Source of the DNA: Bacteroidaceae bacterium
Lineage (GTDB): Bacteria; Bacteroidota; Bacteroidia; Bacteroidales; Bacteroidaceae
Length of the DNA stretch: 64,000 bases
NCBI GenBank assembly: GCA_017503645.1
Contig: JAFVSR010000008.1
Span: 62,001-126,000, forward strand
Direction: 5' to 3'
The position numbers and the translations under genes were made by a program. How positions within the stretch are numbered: the stretch's first letter is position 1; each line of letters starts with the position of its first letter. The notes under the pieces are model-generated. The model did no database searches. It was not told where the DNA came from and was given only the letters and a program-made list of their open reading frames with translations. Positions 14,114 through 23,592 of the stretch are shown in pieces.

Positions 14114-16555
14114 TTATTCATTGCCCTCTTCAGGGGTAGAAGGCGTAACTACTTCGTCCTGGGTGGTGTCATCGCCTTCGGTACCACTCTCAGGAGTCTC
14201 AGGTGTTACAACATCCTCGTTACCTTCGCCCTCCTCGGGTGTCTCGGGAGCCTCTGGAATAAAAGGCTCGTCGGGAGTCACGGGAACGATGGTGGGGATA
14301 AGGTAGTTGTCGGGGAGAGGCATATACCAATTGTTCTTGTCGCTCAACTTGCCATACAACGCAGCATCCCAACCCGGTGCGCCCTCGGCTGTACGCCAAT
14401 CGGCATCGCTCACATTACGTGCTGCTACACGTTTTGCAAGGAAATCGGGGTTGGCAAGGGCTGTGGCCATACGCGCAAGGTCACCAAAGCGGTGGCCTTC
14501 CCAAGCCATCTCAAGTGCCATCTCGTCGATGAGTTTGTCGTACATATACTCTATGCGCAACTGGTCGGTTACGTTGTAAACCTTAACCTCAACAGGCTCG
14601 GTGTAGCTGTACTCCCATACTACATTGCCATTCTCATCGAGTTTATATGTAGTCTGCTCCTCATCCTCGTAAACAGGAAGCTGGCGGAGAGAGCTGTCGT
14701 CATTATATTCTATGGTAGAAACAATCTCGGTTACACCCTCCTCGGCGGGAATATTGTGATACATTGCCACGCAAGAGTCGGTAAGTGCGTAGTAGGGGTT
14801 AGACTCGGTAAAGCCTGAACCACGCGAGTGGATACCGATGTTGCCGGAGAATGTATTGTCGCTGAAATCGAATACAAGGGGCTCATACTCCGACTTGACA
14901 ACCTCGGCCATTACGGGAGCTGTCTGTGTTATCTCCTCTGTTACAGGCTCGCCTGTCTCCTCATCTACAACGGGAGCACCTGTCTCATCGAGAACGGGAA
15001 CAACCAATTTAACGGCCTTACCCTCGGCATCGCGCAAAGTGGCTGTGAGGCCGCGACCTATTTCGTCAACACGCTGCTCAACAACGGTGTCGGGCTGCCA
15101 GTAGAGTTTATGCTCTTTTTTTACACCGGTTTTAAGAACGGTAAGAGCAAGCTCCTTTGCACCTGTCCAACCCTCGCGCTCCAAGCCCATAAGAGCCTCG
15201 GCAAAGCGCAAATATACGTGTTCGGGACGGTCGAGTATGATGTTGTTTGCCTCGTGCATAAAACTTAGCATCATACGATCCTCATCTATTGTGATAACAT
15301 CGTTCACCTCGTTCACGTTGAACTTGAGAACAATATTGTTATACAGTGTCTTATTGATATCGGTACCACGCTGCGATGCCGTTACAGAGAACAAGCGAAG
15401 GTCGCCGGGCCATTTCTTGCTGTTTACAATATAATCGGTGTATGAAGTCTCGGTTTTGTAAAAACGATAGTTATATACCTGACGGGCAGACAAGCCTACC
15501 AATGCGGGTGATGCCACAACCTGATTCTGACCGGCATCGCCAATGGGTGCAAACACATCGGCAAGGTTAGAGGTCATACCATTGCTCTCGTTATCGGTGT
15601 AGTGTATCATAGATACCATATCACTTGCTCTTGCTGTGAGGTCGGTTCTGATGAAACGTGCGAGGAAACCGGTATTGGGTGCCTGGTTCTTATCATCGGG
15701 TTTCTCATTTCTATGAGTAGAAGTGTGTCGTGAATCGCCGTGGGGATTATCCTCGGTGAGGTACTCCTCGTAACATTTTGCAGCCATTGCGTAATCGCTG
15801 TTGGGGTTGGGATAGGGCAATGGATATGATGTTGTTTCGGCTTTCAAAGAGGCACGCCACAAATAGAGGTCGCCAAGAAGCACGCGAATGGGCATAAACA
15901 GTTTACCTGTCATACTCTTATCGACAAAGTTGGGGATTTCCCACAAAGGCATCTGATATACAGAAGGATTCTGGAAACGGGCAAGGTCCTCTATAAGATT
16001 GTTGATAACCGTGATATGATCGGTGGGTGCTGCCGACATAATCTCCTCGGCCTTACTGTGAGTGAGGACAGGCTCGGTAAAATAGGGAACATATGCGTGG
16101 TTCTTTATCAATTGCAGATAAGTCCAAGCACGCACGCTCTTTGCGGCAACATACTCACGCAACATAAGACGGCGGTTGTCGTACTCCAATGTGGTATCTA
16201 CACGAGCAAGGAACACGTTACAGTTGTTAATGATAGAGAAATAATCCTTTACATCTAGATACTGGTTATTCTCGGTATCGAACTCGTAGTTGCTGATATC
16301 AAGAACATCATCGAGAGTCTTGTTGTTGGTAGCCAACAGGTCGCCACGAAGTTCGTTCAACAATATGTGTCTGTCGCCAACCTTCTGGACCGATTTCAGG
16401 ATACCCAATACCGAATATACCGAATCGTTAAAAGTCCAATCGTCAAATTCATACTCAACGCGGTTAGACTCCACGTTCAGCATATCTTCGCAAGAGGAGA
16501 AGAAGAACGCCCCGCAAAGAAGGAATGTAACTGTATAAATAAGATTCTTTTTCAT
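14114..16555 (-). CDS. SusD/RagB-family outer membrane lipoprotein, enlarged (SusD-B)
   Basis: An 813-aa SusD-like lid protein with lipobox FFSSC (Cys22) followed by Glu-Asp, as in surface-exposed lipoproteins. N-terminal SusD features include ELRGDLLATN and AAKSVRAWTYLQLIKN; the C-terminal SusD motif DEMALEMAWEGHRFGDLARMA is at about 677-697. It is about 200 aa longer than usual. About 180 residues (near 483-665) lie between the family's VYLRFAEALMG segment and the C-terminal motif, and the last 55 residues are a Pro/Glu/Thr-rich tail. Such lids close over SusC barrels to load glycans or peptides. Last gene of the operon, 65 bp after SusC-B, with a 12-bp hairpin in the gap. Confidence 0.9.
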   Translation of the reverse strand: MKKNLIYTVTFLLCGAFFFSSCEDMLNVESNRVEYEFDDWTFNDSVYSVLGILKSVQKVGDRHILLNELRGDLLATNNKTLDDVLDISNYEFDTENNQYLDVKDYFSIINNCNVFLARVDTTLEYDNRRLMLREYVAAKSVRAWTYLQLIKNHAYVPYFTEPVLTHSKAEEIMSAAPTDHITVINNLIEDLARFQNPSVYQMPLWEIPNFVDKSMTGKLFMPIRVLLGDLYLWRASLKAETTSYPLPYPNPNSDYAMAAKCYEEYLTEDNPHGDSRHTSTHRNEKPDDKNQAPNTGFLARFIRTDLTARASDMVSMIHYTDNESNGMTSNLADVFAPIGDAGQNQVVASPALVGLSARQVYNYRFYKTETSYTDYIVNSKKWPGDLRLFSVTASQRGTDINKTLYNNIVLKFNVNEVNDVITIDEDRMMLSFMHEANNIILDRPEHVYLRFAEALMGLEREGWTGAKELALTVLKTGVKKEHKLYWQPDTVVEQRVDEIGRGLTATLRDAEGKAVKLVVPVLDETGAPVVDEETGEPVTEEITQTAPVMAEVVKSEYEPLVFDFSDNTFSGNIGIHSRGSGFTESNPYYALTDSCVAMYHNIPAEEGVTEIVSTIEYNDDSSLRQLPVYEDEEQTTYKLDENGNVVWEYSYTEPVEVKVYNVTDQLRIEYMYDKLIDEMALEMAWEGHRFGDLARMATALANPDFLAKRVAARNVSDADWRTAEGAPGWDAALYGKLSDKNNWYMPLPDNYLIPTIVPVTPDEPFIPEAPETPEEGEGNEDVVTPETPESGTEGDDTTQDEVVTPSTPEEGNE

Positions 16556-16573
16556 TGTGTTTTTTATTTATTC

Positions 16574-16610
16574 TCGTATTATTGCCACGAAAGCCGCAGC
16601 AATAATACGA
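16574..16610. other. Hairpin between susC-B and susD-B
   Basis: Perfect 12-bp stem (16574-16585 with 16599-16610) around a 13-nt loop in the 65-bp gap. It lacks a T run, so it is more likely an mRNA stability or processing element than a full terminator. Confidence 0.55.
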
Positions 16611-16620
16611 TTTATATTCA

Positions 16621-19600
16621 TTAGAGGTTAAGCTTAACACCAAAGTGGAAACTTCTGCTCTGAGGCAAAAGACCAGCATCGATGCCCTGGTAGAGAATGC
16701 TGTTGTTTACAGATGTTTCGGGATCGTTACCGTCATACTTTGTGAATGTATATACATTCTCGGCTGCGCACCACAATGTGAGGCCCTGCAACCAACTGTA
16801 TGAAACAGGCACGTCGTATGAGAGTTTGATTGTCTTGATTCTCAAATATGAACCATCCTCTATCCAACGGTCCGAGAAACGGCTGTTACCCATAGGATCG
16901 CCAAATACAACTTTAGGTGTCGATGTCTGCTGACCATCCACTGTCCAGCGGTTTACAAGAGCTGTTGTCTGGTTGTTGAATGATGAACCGCTCTCCAACT
17001 GCTGACGATAGTAGTTATAGATATCGTTACCTACTGAATAGTTGCAAACCACGTCGAGTTTCCAATTCTTCATCTTCATACTTGAATAGATGTTACCATA
17101 GAAATCGGGGTTGGGATCACCAATGATGGTTTTGTCGTTCTCATCGATGAGACCGGGGTTCTCACCGGGGTTGATGTCGACGAACTTGATGTCGCCGGCC
17201 TCGAACTTATGAATATTGGTACCCTCTTTCTTATAAAGGCCAAGTGCGGCAGCCTCTTCGGCCGAAGCAATTACGCCATCGGTTTTGTAGCCCCAGAATA
17301 CTGCAACGGGCTGGCCAACCATTGTCTTAACCTCGCCACCGTAAACAGCAACGGGGTTGAGAGCCTCGTCGAGGGCTGTAACCTCGCTCTTGTAGTGACC
17401 TACCGAAGCGCCTACCTCCCACTGGAAATTCTTTGAGTTGGCAACCTTATAGTTGGCCGATGCCTCGAAACCTACGTTCTCGAGCTCGCCACCATTTGAC
17501 CAATATGTATCCATACCTGTTACAAAAGCATATTTCTTCTGAACAAGGAGGTCGGTTGTCTTTGATTTATATACATCGAAGCTCAAGCCCAGACGGTTGT
17601 CGAACAACATCATATCTGCACCAAGGTTAATGCGGTGTGTTGTTTCCCATTTAACACCGTCGTTCTCTACGTTACCAAGCTCCAAACCAAGGGTCTTGTT
17701 GAAGAAGTTGGCTGTCTGCAAATAGCTGCGAGCTGCATAGAAATCGATAGCATCATTACCCACGGCATCGTAACCTACGCGCAACTTGAGCATATTGATG
17801 GGTTTGAACTTGAACCATTTCTCCGATGACAGAAGCCAAGCGGCCTGTACAGAGGGGAAGAAGCCCCAGGCTACACCGCCAATCTTCAAGGCGCCATCGG
17901 CATTCTTACCAAAGCGTGATGATGTTTCGAGCGATGCAGTTGCCTGCAAGAAGTACTTTGTCAAATATGAGTAATCGGCAGAGAGATACCAAGCAAGGTT
18001 GGTCCACATATTGTCCTCACCCGATGTAGAGAGGTCGTCGAGCGAACCGCTCACACCAAAGTTCTGGTCGTTACCGGTATTGGCACCACCAATGGAGTTT
18101 GTGTCATACTCGAAGTTTGTATAACGGAAACCGCCATATACATCCAACTCGTGCGCACCGAAACGCTTATCCCAAGCCACGCGTGTGTCGCTAGTGATAA
18201 CAGCCTCGCGAGAGAAGAGCGATGCTGCGTAGTTGCTTATGCGCTTACCAGCCGATACCGAATAGAAATCGTAGCCTGTGGCACCCGAAGGATCGGCATA
18301 GGGAAGGTAATAAACCTCGTTCACGCGATAGAGTGAGTAGTTGAATGTCTCGGTTATGGTAAATTCGCCCAACTTAAGCTCGGGAGCCACGGTTATAGCC
18401 ATATTGGTATATTCCATCTCGTTCTTATAGGCACCTGCACCATTCTTGAGAATAATCATAGGGTTATAGAGCGAGTTGTTGGGATATGTCACACCGGCTG
18501 TTCTTGCAGGTGAGTATGCAAAATTATCGGCTGCATCGTAGTTCTTGCTTATCACACCCAAATCGGAGAAACGGTAGGGGCTGAGGAAAGGCGACTTGAT
18601 TTTAGCCAAATAACCCAATGATGAGATAGGAAGTTTCGACTGGTCCTCGCGAATACCATCGTCGAGCAGCTCGCGCGCAACACGAGAGAAGGAGATGTCC
18701 ACGCGTGTGTCGAAATTCTCGGCAAGCGAGATATCGGAGTTCAAACGCACGTTCATACGCTCCATATTGTTGGCCTCAAGCGGGCTGTCGGCTGTTGTAT
18801 AACCAAACGAGAAGTTGTACATCGCAATGTCGTCACCACCCTCTACGTTCAACTTGTAATTCTGGGACAACGCCTCGGTGTATGTGTAGTCCTCCCAATC
18901 GGTATCGTTGTGGAACTTGTTGTAAAGCACATAATCCTTGTCGTTACGCAAGAAGGGGAAATTCGTGTTCGCCGGAATATTGGCTATACTACCAACAAGG
19001 TCGTTGGCATAGATACGGTAATCATCGGCACCCATCACATTCATTGTTTTGGGAGCAAGTGTGATGCCGCCATAGGCGTTCACGGCGATGCGTGTAGCCA
19101 TACTGCGACCGCGCTTGGTGTTGATGATGAGAACACCGTTTGCAGCACGCGAACCGTAGAGTGCGGTACCGTTCTTCATAATCTTCACCTCATCGATATC
19201 CTCGACATCTATTGCTGAAAGAATATTGTTGAAAATACCGGTGTGCAGATAAGAGGAACCCTCCTGCATATCCCAAATGAGACCATCCACAACCACAAGA
19301 GGCTGTGTCTTGGCATTTAATGAGTTGATACCGCGAACAAACATAGCGTTACCCACTGCCAATGCTCCCGAACGTGTTATTGAACGGATGTCGGCGCCAA
19401 GGTTCTTCTGGATATCGGAATCGATGGTGGAAGAGGGAGAAATCTCCTTTTCAAAGCCATTGTGCTCAACAGCCTTGATATCCGCAACATAATTATCTGA
19501 GAAACCGTCGCTGTAGAGACGTACGTTAATAATGTCGTCGTTGTAAACAGGACGCTGAATCAACAAATACTCGGGGGTTGAGAAACTGAGCAATGTAACA

Positions 19601-19908
19601 TAAGAGGGTATTGCCAATGTGTACTGGCCCTCGGCGTTGGTCATTGTGGTGATTTTCTCGTGACCGGTTGCCTGCACGCGCACACCAGGCATAGGTGCAT
19701 TTGTGATTGCATCGTAAACGGTACCTGTAATTGTACGTGTCTCAACGGTAGCAACAGCTTTTGACTCGACTTTTACAGAATCGTTTGCCTCATATGCCAC
19801 GGCATTGGTTGCCGATGCGTTCAGGGCTGATGGCATAAACACTGTCAATGCCACCAATAATTGCATAAATTGTCGCATATACATAGTTATTTTTCTTTTT
19901 TTCATCAT
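16621..19908 (-). CDS. SusC/RagA-family TonB-dependent transporter (SusC-B)
   Basis: A 1095-aa outer-membrane barrel. After the signal peptide comes a carboxypeptidase-regulatory-like domain (about residues 57-130, TITGTVYDAITNAPMPGV), then the plug (SGALAVGNAMFVRGINS, PLVVVDGLIWDM, IKNGTALYGSRAANGV type motif at about 245-265), then a roughly 800-residue beta-barrel ending in an aromatic-rich FGVKLNL terminus. SusC proteins import large ligands with SusD lids using TonB energy. The segment before the plug lacks the usual DEVVVTG-like stretch. It follows the second fasciclin gene by 5 bp. Confidence 0.93.
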   Translation of the reverse strand: MMKKRKITMYMRQFMQLLVALTVFMPSALNASATNAVAYEANDSVKVESKAVATVETRTITGTVYDAITNAPMPGVRVQATGHEKITTMTNAEGQYTLAIPSYVTLLSFSTPEYLLIQRPVYNDDIINVRLYSDGFSDNYVADIKAVEHNGFEKEISPSSTIDSDIQKNLGADIRSITRSGALAVGNAMFVRGINSLNAKTQPLVVVDGLIWDMQEGSSYLHTGIFNNILSAIDVEDIDEVKIMKNGTALYGSRAANGVLIINTKRGRSMATRIAVNAYGGITLAPKTMNVMGADDYRIYANDLVGSIANIPANTNFPFLRNDKDYVLYNKFHNDTDWEDYTYTEALSQNYKLNVEGGDDIAMYNFSFGYTTADSPLEANNMERMNVRLNSDISLAENFDTRVDISFSRVARELLDDGIREDQSKLPISSLGYLAKIKSPFLSPYRFSDLGVISKNYDAADNFAYSPARTAGVTYPNNSLYNPMIILKNGAGAYKNEMEYTNMAITVAPELKLGEFTITETFNYSLYRVNEVYYLPYADPSGATGYDFYSVSAGKRISNYAASLFSREAVITSDTRVAWDKRFGAHELDVYGGFRYTNFEYDTNSIGGANTGNDQNFGVSGSLDDLSTSGEDNMWTNLAWYLSADYSYLTKYFLQATASLETSSRFGKNADGALKIGGVAWGFFPSVQAAWLLSSEKWFKFKPINMLKLRVGYDAVGNDAIDFYAARSYLQTANFFNKTLGLELGNVENDGVKWETTHRINLGADMMLFDNRLGLSFDVYKSKTTDLLVQKKYAFVTGMDTYWSNGGELENVGFEASANYKVANSKNFQWEVGASVGHYKSEVTALDEALNPVAVYGGEVKTMVGQPVAVFWGYKTDGVIASAEEAAALGLYKKEGTNIHKFEAGDIKFVDINPGENPGLIDENDKTIIGDPNPDFYGNIYSSMKMKNWKLDVVCNYSVGNDIYNYYRQQLESGSSFNNQTTALVNRWTVDGQQTSTPKVVFGDPMGNSRFSDRWIEDGSYLRIKTIKLSYDVPVSYSWLQGLTLWCAAENVYTFTKYDGNDPETSVNNSILYQGIDAGLLPQSRSFHFGVKLNL

Positions 19909-19913
19909 AAAGT

Positions 19914-21722
19914 CTATTGCATATTCTCTGTCTCGGCACTCTCATCCTCATCCTCAACAGGAATAAGGAGTATTGCATCTATACGGAAGTTGTTGTCAAC
20001 CTCGGTACTCTGCAAATATTGGCTACCCATCTTTCGACCGGCCAATCTGGCTGCAGAAACCGTAATCTCAACGGTGTAATGCTTGTTATCGAAAGATTTT
20101 GTTGTAAAGCCGTTGAACTTCTCGCAATATTGGAAATCGAATATATGAGGCTCACCGGTCTCGGCATCGCAAAGGAAGATTGTATCGATGGCAGCCTTTT
20201 CGGGGCGAATGACATTTTCGGGCAAATATCCTTCGTTACCACCACGGAGAGCAACCTTCAAACTGGGATCGGGGAACTCTGCCATAACAGTTCCGCTCTG
20301 AGCTACAGACACCGTCAAAGCCGACTGGTTTTTGTTTGTGGCGCCATCACCCTTGGTGAGAAGATCCTCGGGGATTGCAATGACAGCAATCTTATATTTT
20401 GCAGAAAGGACATCTCTTGCAAAGAATGTACGGGTGGGGAGCACTGCGCCCGAAGGTGATGCAAGCAAATAAGAATTGCCTGAAACCTCGCCCTCATATA
20501 TCTCGTTCTGCTCTCTTTCATCTACATACACCGTTGCAAAAGTACCACGCTGAACATAGTCCTCAAACTCGTCTTGTCTTACATTATAGTTGTTATCAGC
20601 CTCGAGACGGATAGTATCGTGCCACAAATCTGTGGGTTTGAAAGGCATATAGTCGAGTATACGCAACTGGCCATTGGAGGTTTCAAGAATTTCAATGGGA
20701 GTAAGGTCGGCTGTTGCAACCTTCTTGCGGGGATTCTCGCGGTACATTGCAATGAGCGAGTCGGGGAGGTTTTCGAAATCTATCACCTTGTCGGCAAACT
20801 CCTGCTCGGTCATACTGTATGTGAGATAACGCAAATACTCTTTGGCACCACGTACCTGTGTGAGTGAATCGGCCTCTATCTTCTGCTCCTCGGTAAATTC
20901 CTCTGTATTGTAATGGAAATAGGTTGCAGCCTCGGCTGTAATCTCGTTCCAAACCTCAGTTGTGGGAACATAAACGATGTAGGTTGAATCCTCGTTGTCG
21001 ATAGGGCCGAGATTACCAAAGTTCAGTATCTCGTTAGACTCCACATACAAAGTATCCAAATATGTAGGTTGCTGGTTTACAATGGGGCCGGGAATACTGT
21101 TATTGTGGTCGATCTCTTTCTCATTGAACGACTCACAGAAATCCCAGAATGAGCTTATGATATTCACGCTCTTGAACATTTCCCATATAGAGGGCTTATA
21201 TTCCACGGCTGTTGAAATCTTGTGGATAATACCGTTCTTTGCGTGAATATTGGTTTCTATAACCTCTCTGCCACCATAAGTGTAACCATTCTCTTTGTCA
21301 CCCACAAATGCCACATATTTGCCATTGAGCATAAGAAGGCTGTTATCCTCCTCCAATGTGCCGTTGGCCGGATGACGATAGTTTGAAATATGATATTTAA
21401 CAAACTGCTGGAAAACAGTTTCGCGCTCGCCGTTCTCAATCTGCTCAAGGAGAGCATCTTTATCAACAGCGCTATTGATGGGGGCCCACACGGTATAGAC
21501 TCTTGCCTGGTTCAACAATGAGTCGAGACAGCCACACTTGTCCACTACTTCCAGGAAATTGGCGTAGTCGGGATCTTTTTGCATTACGCTCAACAATGTC
21601 AGTTCTGAATCGCTGGGCTCGGGGAAAACGAACACATCCTTGTCTTCACAAGAGTAACTTGCGAAGAGAGTGGCTACCACCGCCAATGCTACTAATATTT
21701 TATGCTTAAACATTGTTTTCAT
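19914..21722 (-). CDS. Fasciclin (FAS1) domain lipoprotein FAS1-B
   Basis: A 602-aa lipoprotein with lipid cysteine at about residue 25 followed by Glu-Asp-Lys-Asp, a likely surface-export signal. A FAS1 domain at about 38-180 shows the usual core: LLSVMQKDPDYANFLEVV, YTVWAPINSAVD, FVKYHISNYR and NGIIHKISTAV. A second, weaker FAS1-like unit spans about 185-395 (TYIVYVPTTEVWNEI, YLRYLTYSM, GQLRILDYM). The C-terminus (400-602) is beta-rich and unassigned. FAS1 domains mediate adhesion or polysaccharide contact elsewhere. Placed directly before susC-B, it may act as the capture protein for that transporter. Confidence 0.85.
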   Translation of the reverse strand: MKTMFKHKILVALAVVATLFASYSCEDKDVFVFPEPSDSELTLLSVMQKDPDYANFLEVVDKCGCLDSLLNQARVYTVWAPINSAVDKDALLEQIENGERETVFQQFVKYHISNYRHPANGTLEEDNSLLMLNGKYVAFVGDKENGYTYGGREVIETNIHAKNGIIHKISTAVEYKPSIWEMFKSVNIISSFWDFCESFNEKEIDHNNSIPGPIVNQQPTYLDTLYVESNEILNFGNLGPIDNEDSTYIVYVPTTEVWNEITAEAATYFHYNTEEFTEEQKIEADSLTQVRGAKEYLRYLTYSMTEQEFADKVIDFENLPDSLIAMYRENPRKKVATADLTPIEILETSNGQLRILDYMPFKPTDLWHDTIRLEADNNYNVRQDEFEDYVQRGTFATVYVDEREQNEIYEGEVSGNSYLLASPSGAVLPTRTFFARDVLSAKYKIAVIAIPEDLLTKGDGATNKNQSALTVSVAQSGTVMAEFPDPSLKVALRGGNEGYLPENVIRPEKAAIDTIFLCDAETGEPHIFDFQYCEKFNGFTTKSFDNKHYTVEITVSAARLAGRKMGSQYLQSTEVDNNFRIDAILLIPVEDEDESAETENMQ

Positions 21723-21751
21723 CTTAAATACAATTTTATTGTTTTGAGGCA

Positions 21752-21788
21752 GGAGGGCATTCTTTCAATCGTGAGAGAATGCCTCTCC
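21752..21788. other. Hairpin between the two fasciclin/SusCD triplets
   Basis: A 12-bp stem with one bulged base (21752-21763 with 21776-21788) lies in the 92-bp gap between susD-A and the second fasciclin gene. On the minus strand it is followed by an A+T-rich stretch. It could attenuate or process the transcript between the two halves of the operon. No clear promoter was found in the gap. Confidence 0.5.
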
Positions 21789-21814
21789 CAAACTTTATTT
21801 CTGTTTATACCTTA

Positions 21815-23581
21815 TTAGTTCTGTTCTATCTCGCTATTGTCTGAAGACTTACAAGACTTGTTTTGCTCCAGCAACGGGTTGAATCGAATCTCATTCTTTG
21901 CTATAGGCATAAAGTAGGCACTTATATGGTTGTAGCGACGGAGCATCTCCTCGTCGTCTACGCCGTGACGTTTTTTCTTGTACGAGAACGATGTATCTTC
22001 GCCCTGCAGTGCCATACGCACGATGTCGAACCAACGACGGCCTTCGAAACAGAGCTCGCGTACGCGCTCGTCACGCACAAGTTCAAGACACTTTCTCTGC
22101 TCTACATAGTCGTTGTACTTAAGTTCGTTATCGATATCGGTTGTATCCATTCTCCAACGCTTGTTGATAGCCTCGGTCATATTGAAGGCCTCCTTAATCT
22201 CATCCTCGGATGCTACCGAGCGTGAAAGCAGAGCCTCGGCCTTCATAAGCATTATGTCGGTCTTGCGGTAAACAATCCAGTTGGCATCGTATGAGTCGTT
22301 TGCACGATATGTACGGGTTGCAGAAGCACCATAAGATGTTGCGGTACTTTTGGCCGTGTATTTTGCCACGAATGTCTCTACAGGAGCGTTTGTTCCTGTA
22401 TCGGAAGACGAACCATCGGGGTTGGGTACATACTTGGTAGTGAATGCATACTGGCGCAAGTCGTCATCCTCATAAATCTCGGACAGCCAGTTTTCCTGCA
22501 CAACATACATACCACCGTTGTTACCGCCTGCACCATAAGCAGCGGCTATACCATTGCCACCTTTGGAATAGTTAGAGTCATCTATCTGGAACTCAAAGAT
22601 AGACTCGCGAGAGTTCTTGCCGCCGAATATTGTTTCATAAACCGAGCTGTAGCCCTTCTCGCGGTCCTCCACCTCGCCTGTGTTCTGCAGGAGGTTGTAT
22701 GCATAACTCTTTTCGTTCTTGTTGAAATAGAACTCATTGTGAATCTTATCCATAGAATCGAGCACCTTCTGACAGTTCTCCACAGCCATATCATAGTACT
22801 CATCGGCGGTGTGCTCGGGAGTATATGTACCATCTATTTCAACATAATATTTTGCAAAAGCAGCCTGCCACATATTTACATCGGCCATCAATGCATAAAC
22901 CGCATTTGTTGTAACGTAGCCAAGATTTTGGGGGGTATTAATGCCCGATAGCAACACCTTGGTGCTTGCATCCTCAAGATCGGCATATATAACTTTGAGA
23001 GCCTCCATAGGATGGGCTTGGCGATATTCGGGAATTTCGGCATCGTTAATAACCGCTTTTGTAGCCAAAGGTATGTTGCAGAAAGCACGGAGCAACACGA
23101 AATGTGCATAAGCTCTGAGAGCCTTCATCTGGCCTTCCAACACCTGCATATCACCCTCGGAGAAGTTAGGATCCTGCTCCATTACAAGGGGACCATACTC
23201 AAGAACCAGGTTGCAATAGTTGATTGCAGAATAGTATTCTGTCCAAGAGGCATAGCCGTTGTCATCGTACAACAAGCCCTCGGTTATATACTTCTGATGG
23301 TCGTTAGAGCTACCTGCAGGATAGTCCACTGTTTCGGCACGTGTCTCACCCCAAAAGATAGCATTTCTCAAAGCATTGCTGTTTGAGAGTGTAAGATAGG
23401 CTGTTGCAGCCATACCATTCACCTCGGCTTCGTTCTTCCAGAAATCCTCGTGTACAACCACGCTTGGCGGTATGATTGTGAGGTAATCGGTACAGGAGGT
23501 GAAGAATATTCCGCTTATAAAAACAATCGCAAATACGAGTTTTTTATATAATTTGTTTATCCTTTTCATAATAATCATCAA
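21815..23581 (-). CDS. SusD/RagB-family outer membrane lipoprotein (SusD-A)
   Basis: A 588-aa SusD-like protein of ordinary size. The lipobox is FFTSC (Cys30, or Cys26 if Met5 is the start) followed by Thr-Asp. Family features are HEDFWKNEAEVNGMAATAYL near the N-terminus, LKALRAYAHFVLLRAFCNIPL-like helix around 130-150, and the C-terminal signature RDERVRELCFEGRRWFDIVRMA. It should form the lid on the SusC-A barrel; the genes are 11 bp apart. Confidence 0.95.
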   Translation of the reverse strand: MMIIMKRINKLYKKLVFAIVFISGIFFTSCTDYLTIIPPSVVVHEDFWKNEAEVNGMAATAYLTLSNSNALRNAIFWGETRAETVDYPAGSSNDHQKYITEGLLYDDNGYASWTEYYSAINYCNLVLEYGPLVMEQDPNFSEGDMQVLEGQMKALRAYAHFVLLRAFCNIPLATKAVINDAEIPEYRQAHPMEALKVIYADLEDASTKVLLSGINTPQNLGYVTTNAVYALMADVNMWQAAFAKYYVEIDGTYTPEHTADEYYDMAVENCQKVLDSMDKIHNEFYFNKNEKSYAYNLLQNTGEVEDREKGYSSVYETIFGGKNSRESIFEFQIDDSNYSKGGNGIAAAYGAGGNNGGMYVVQENWLSEIYEDDDLRQYAFTTKYVPNPDGSSSDTGTNAPVETFVAKYTAKSTATSYGASATRTYRANDSYDANWIVYRKTDIMLMKAEALLSRSVASEDEIKEAFNMTEAINKRWRMDTTDIDNELKYNDYVEQRKCLELVRDERVRELCFEGRRWFDIVRMALQGEDTSFSYKKKRHGVDDEEMLRRYNHISAYFMPIAKNEIRFNPLLEQNKSCKSSDNSEIEQN

Positions 23582-23592
23582 CTTTCACGTTA

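Noticed and set aside
21723..21814. Second promoter for the FAS1-B triplet
   Set aside because: A TTTG is present but no TAnnTTTG-like element follows at the right distance, so no promoter is called.
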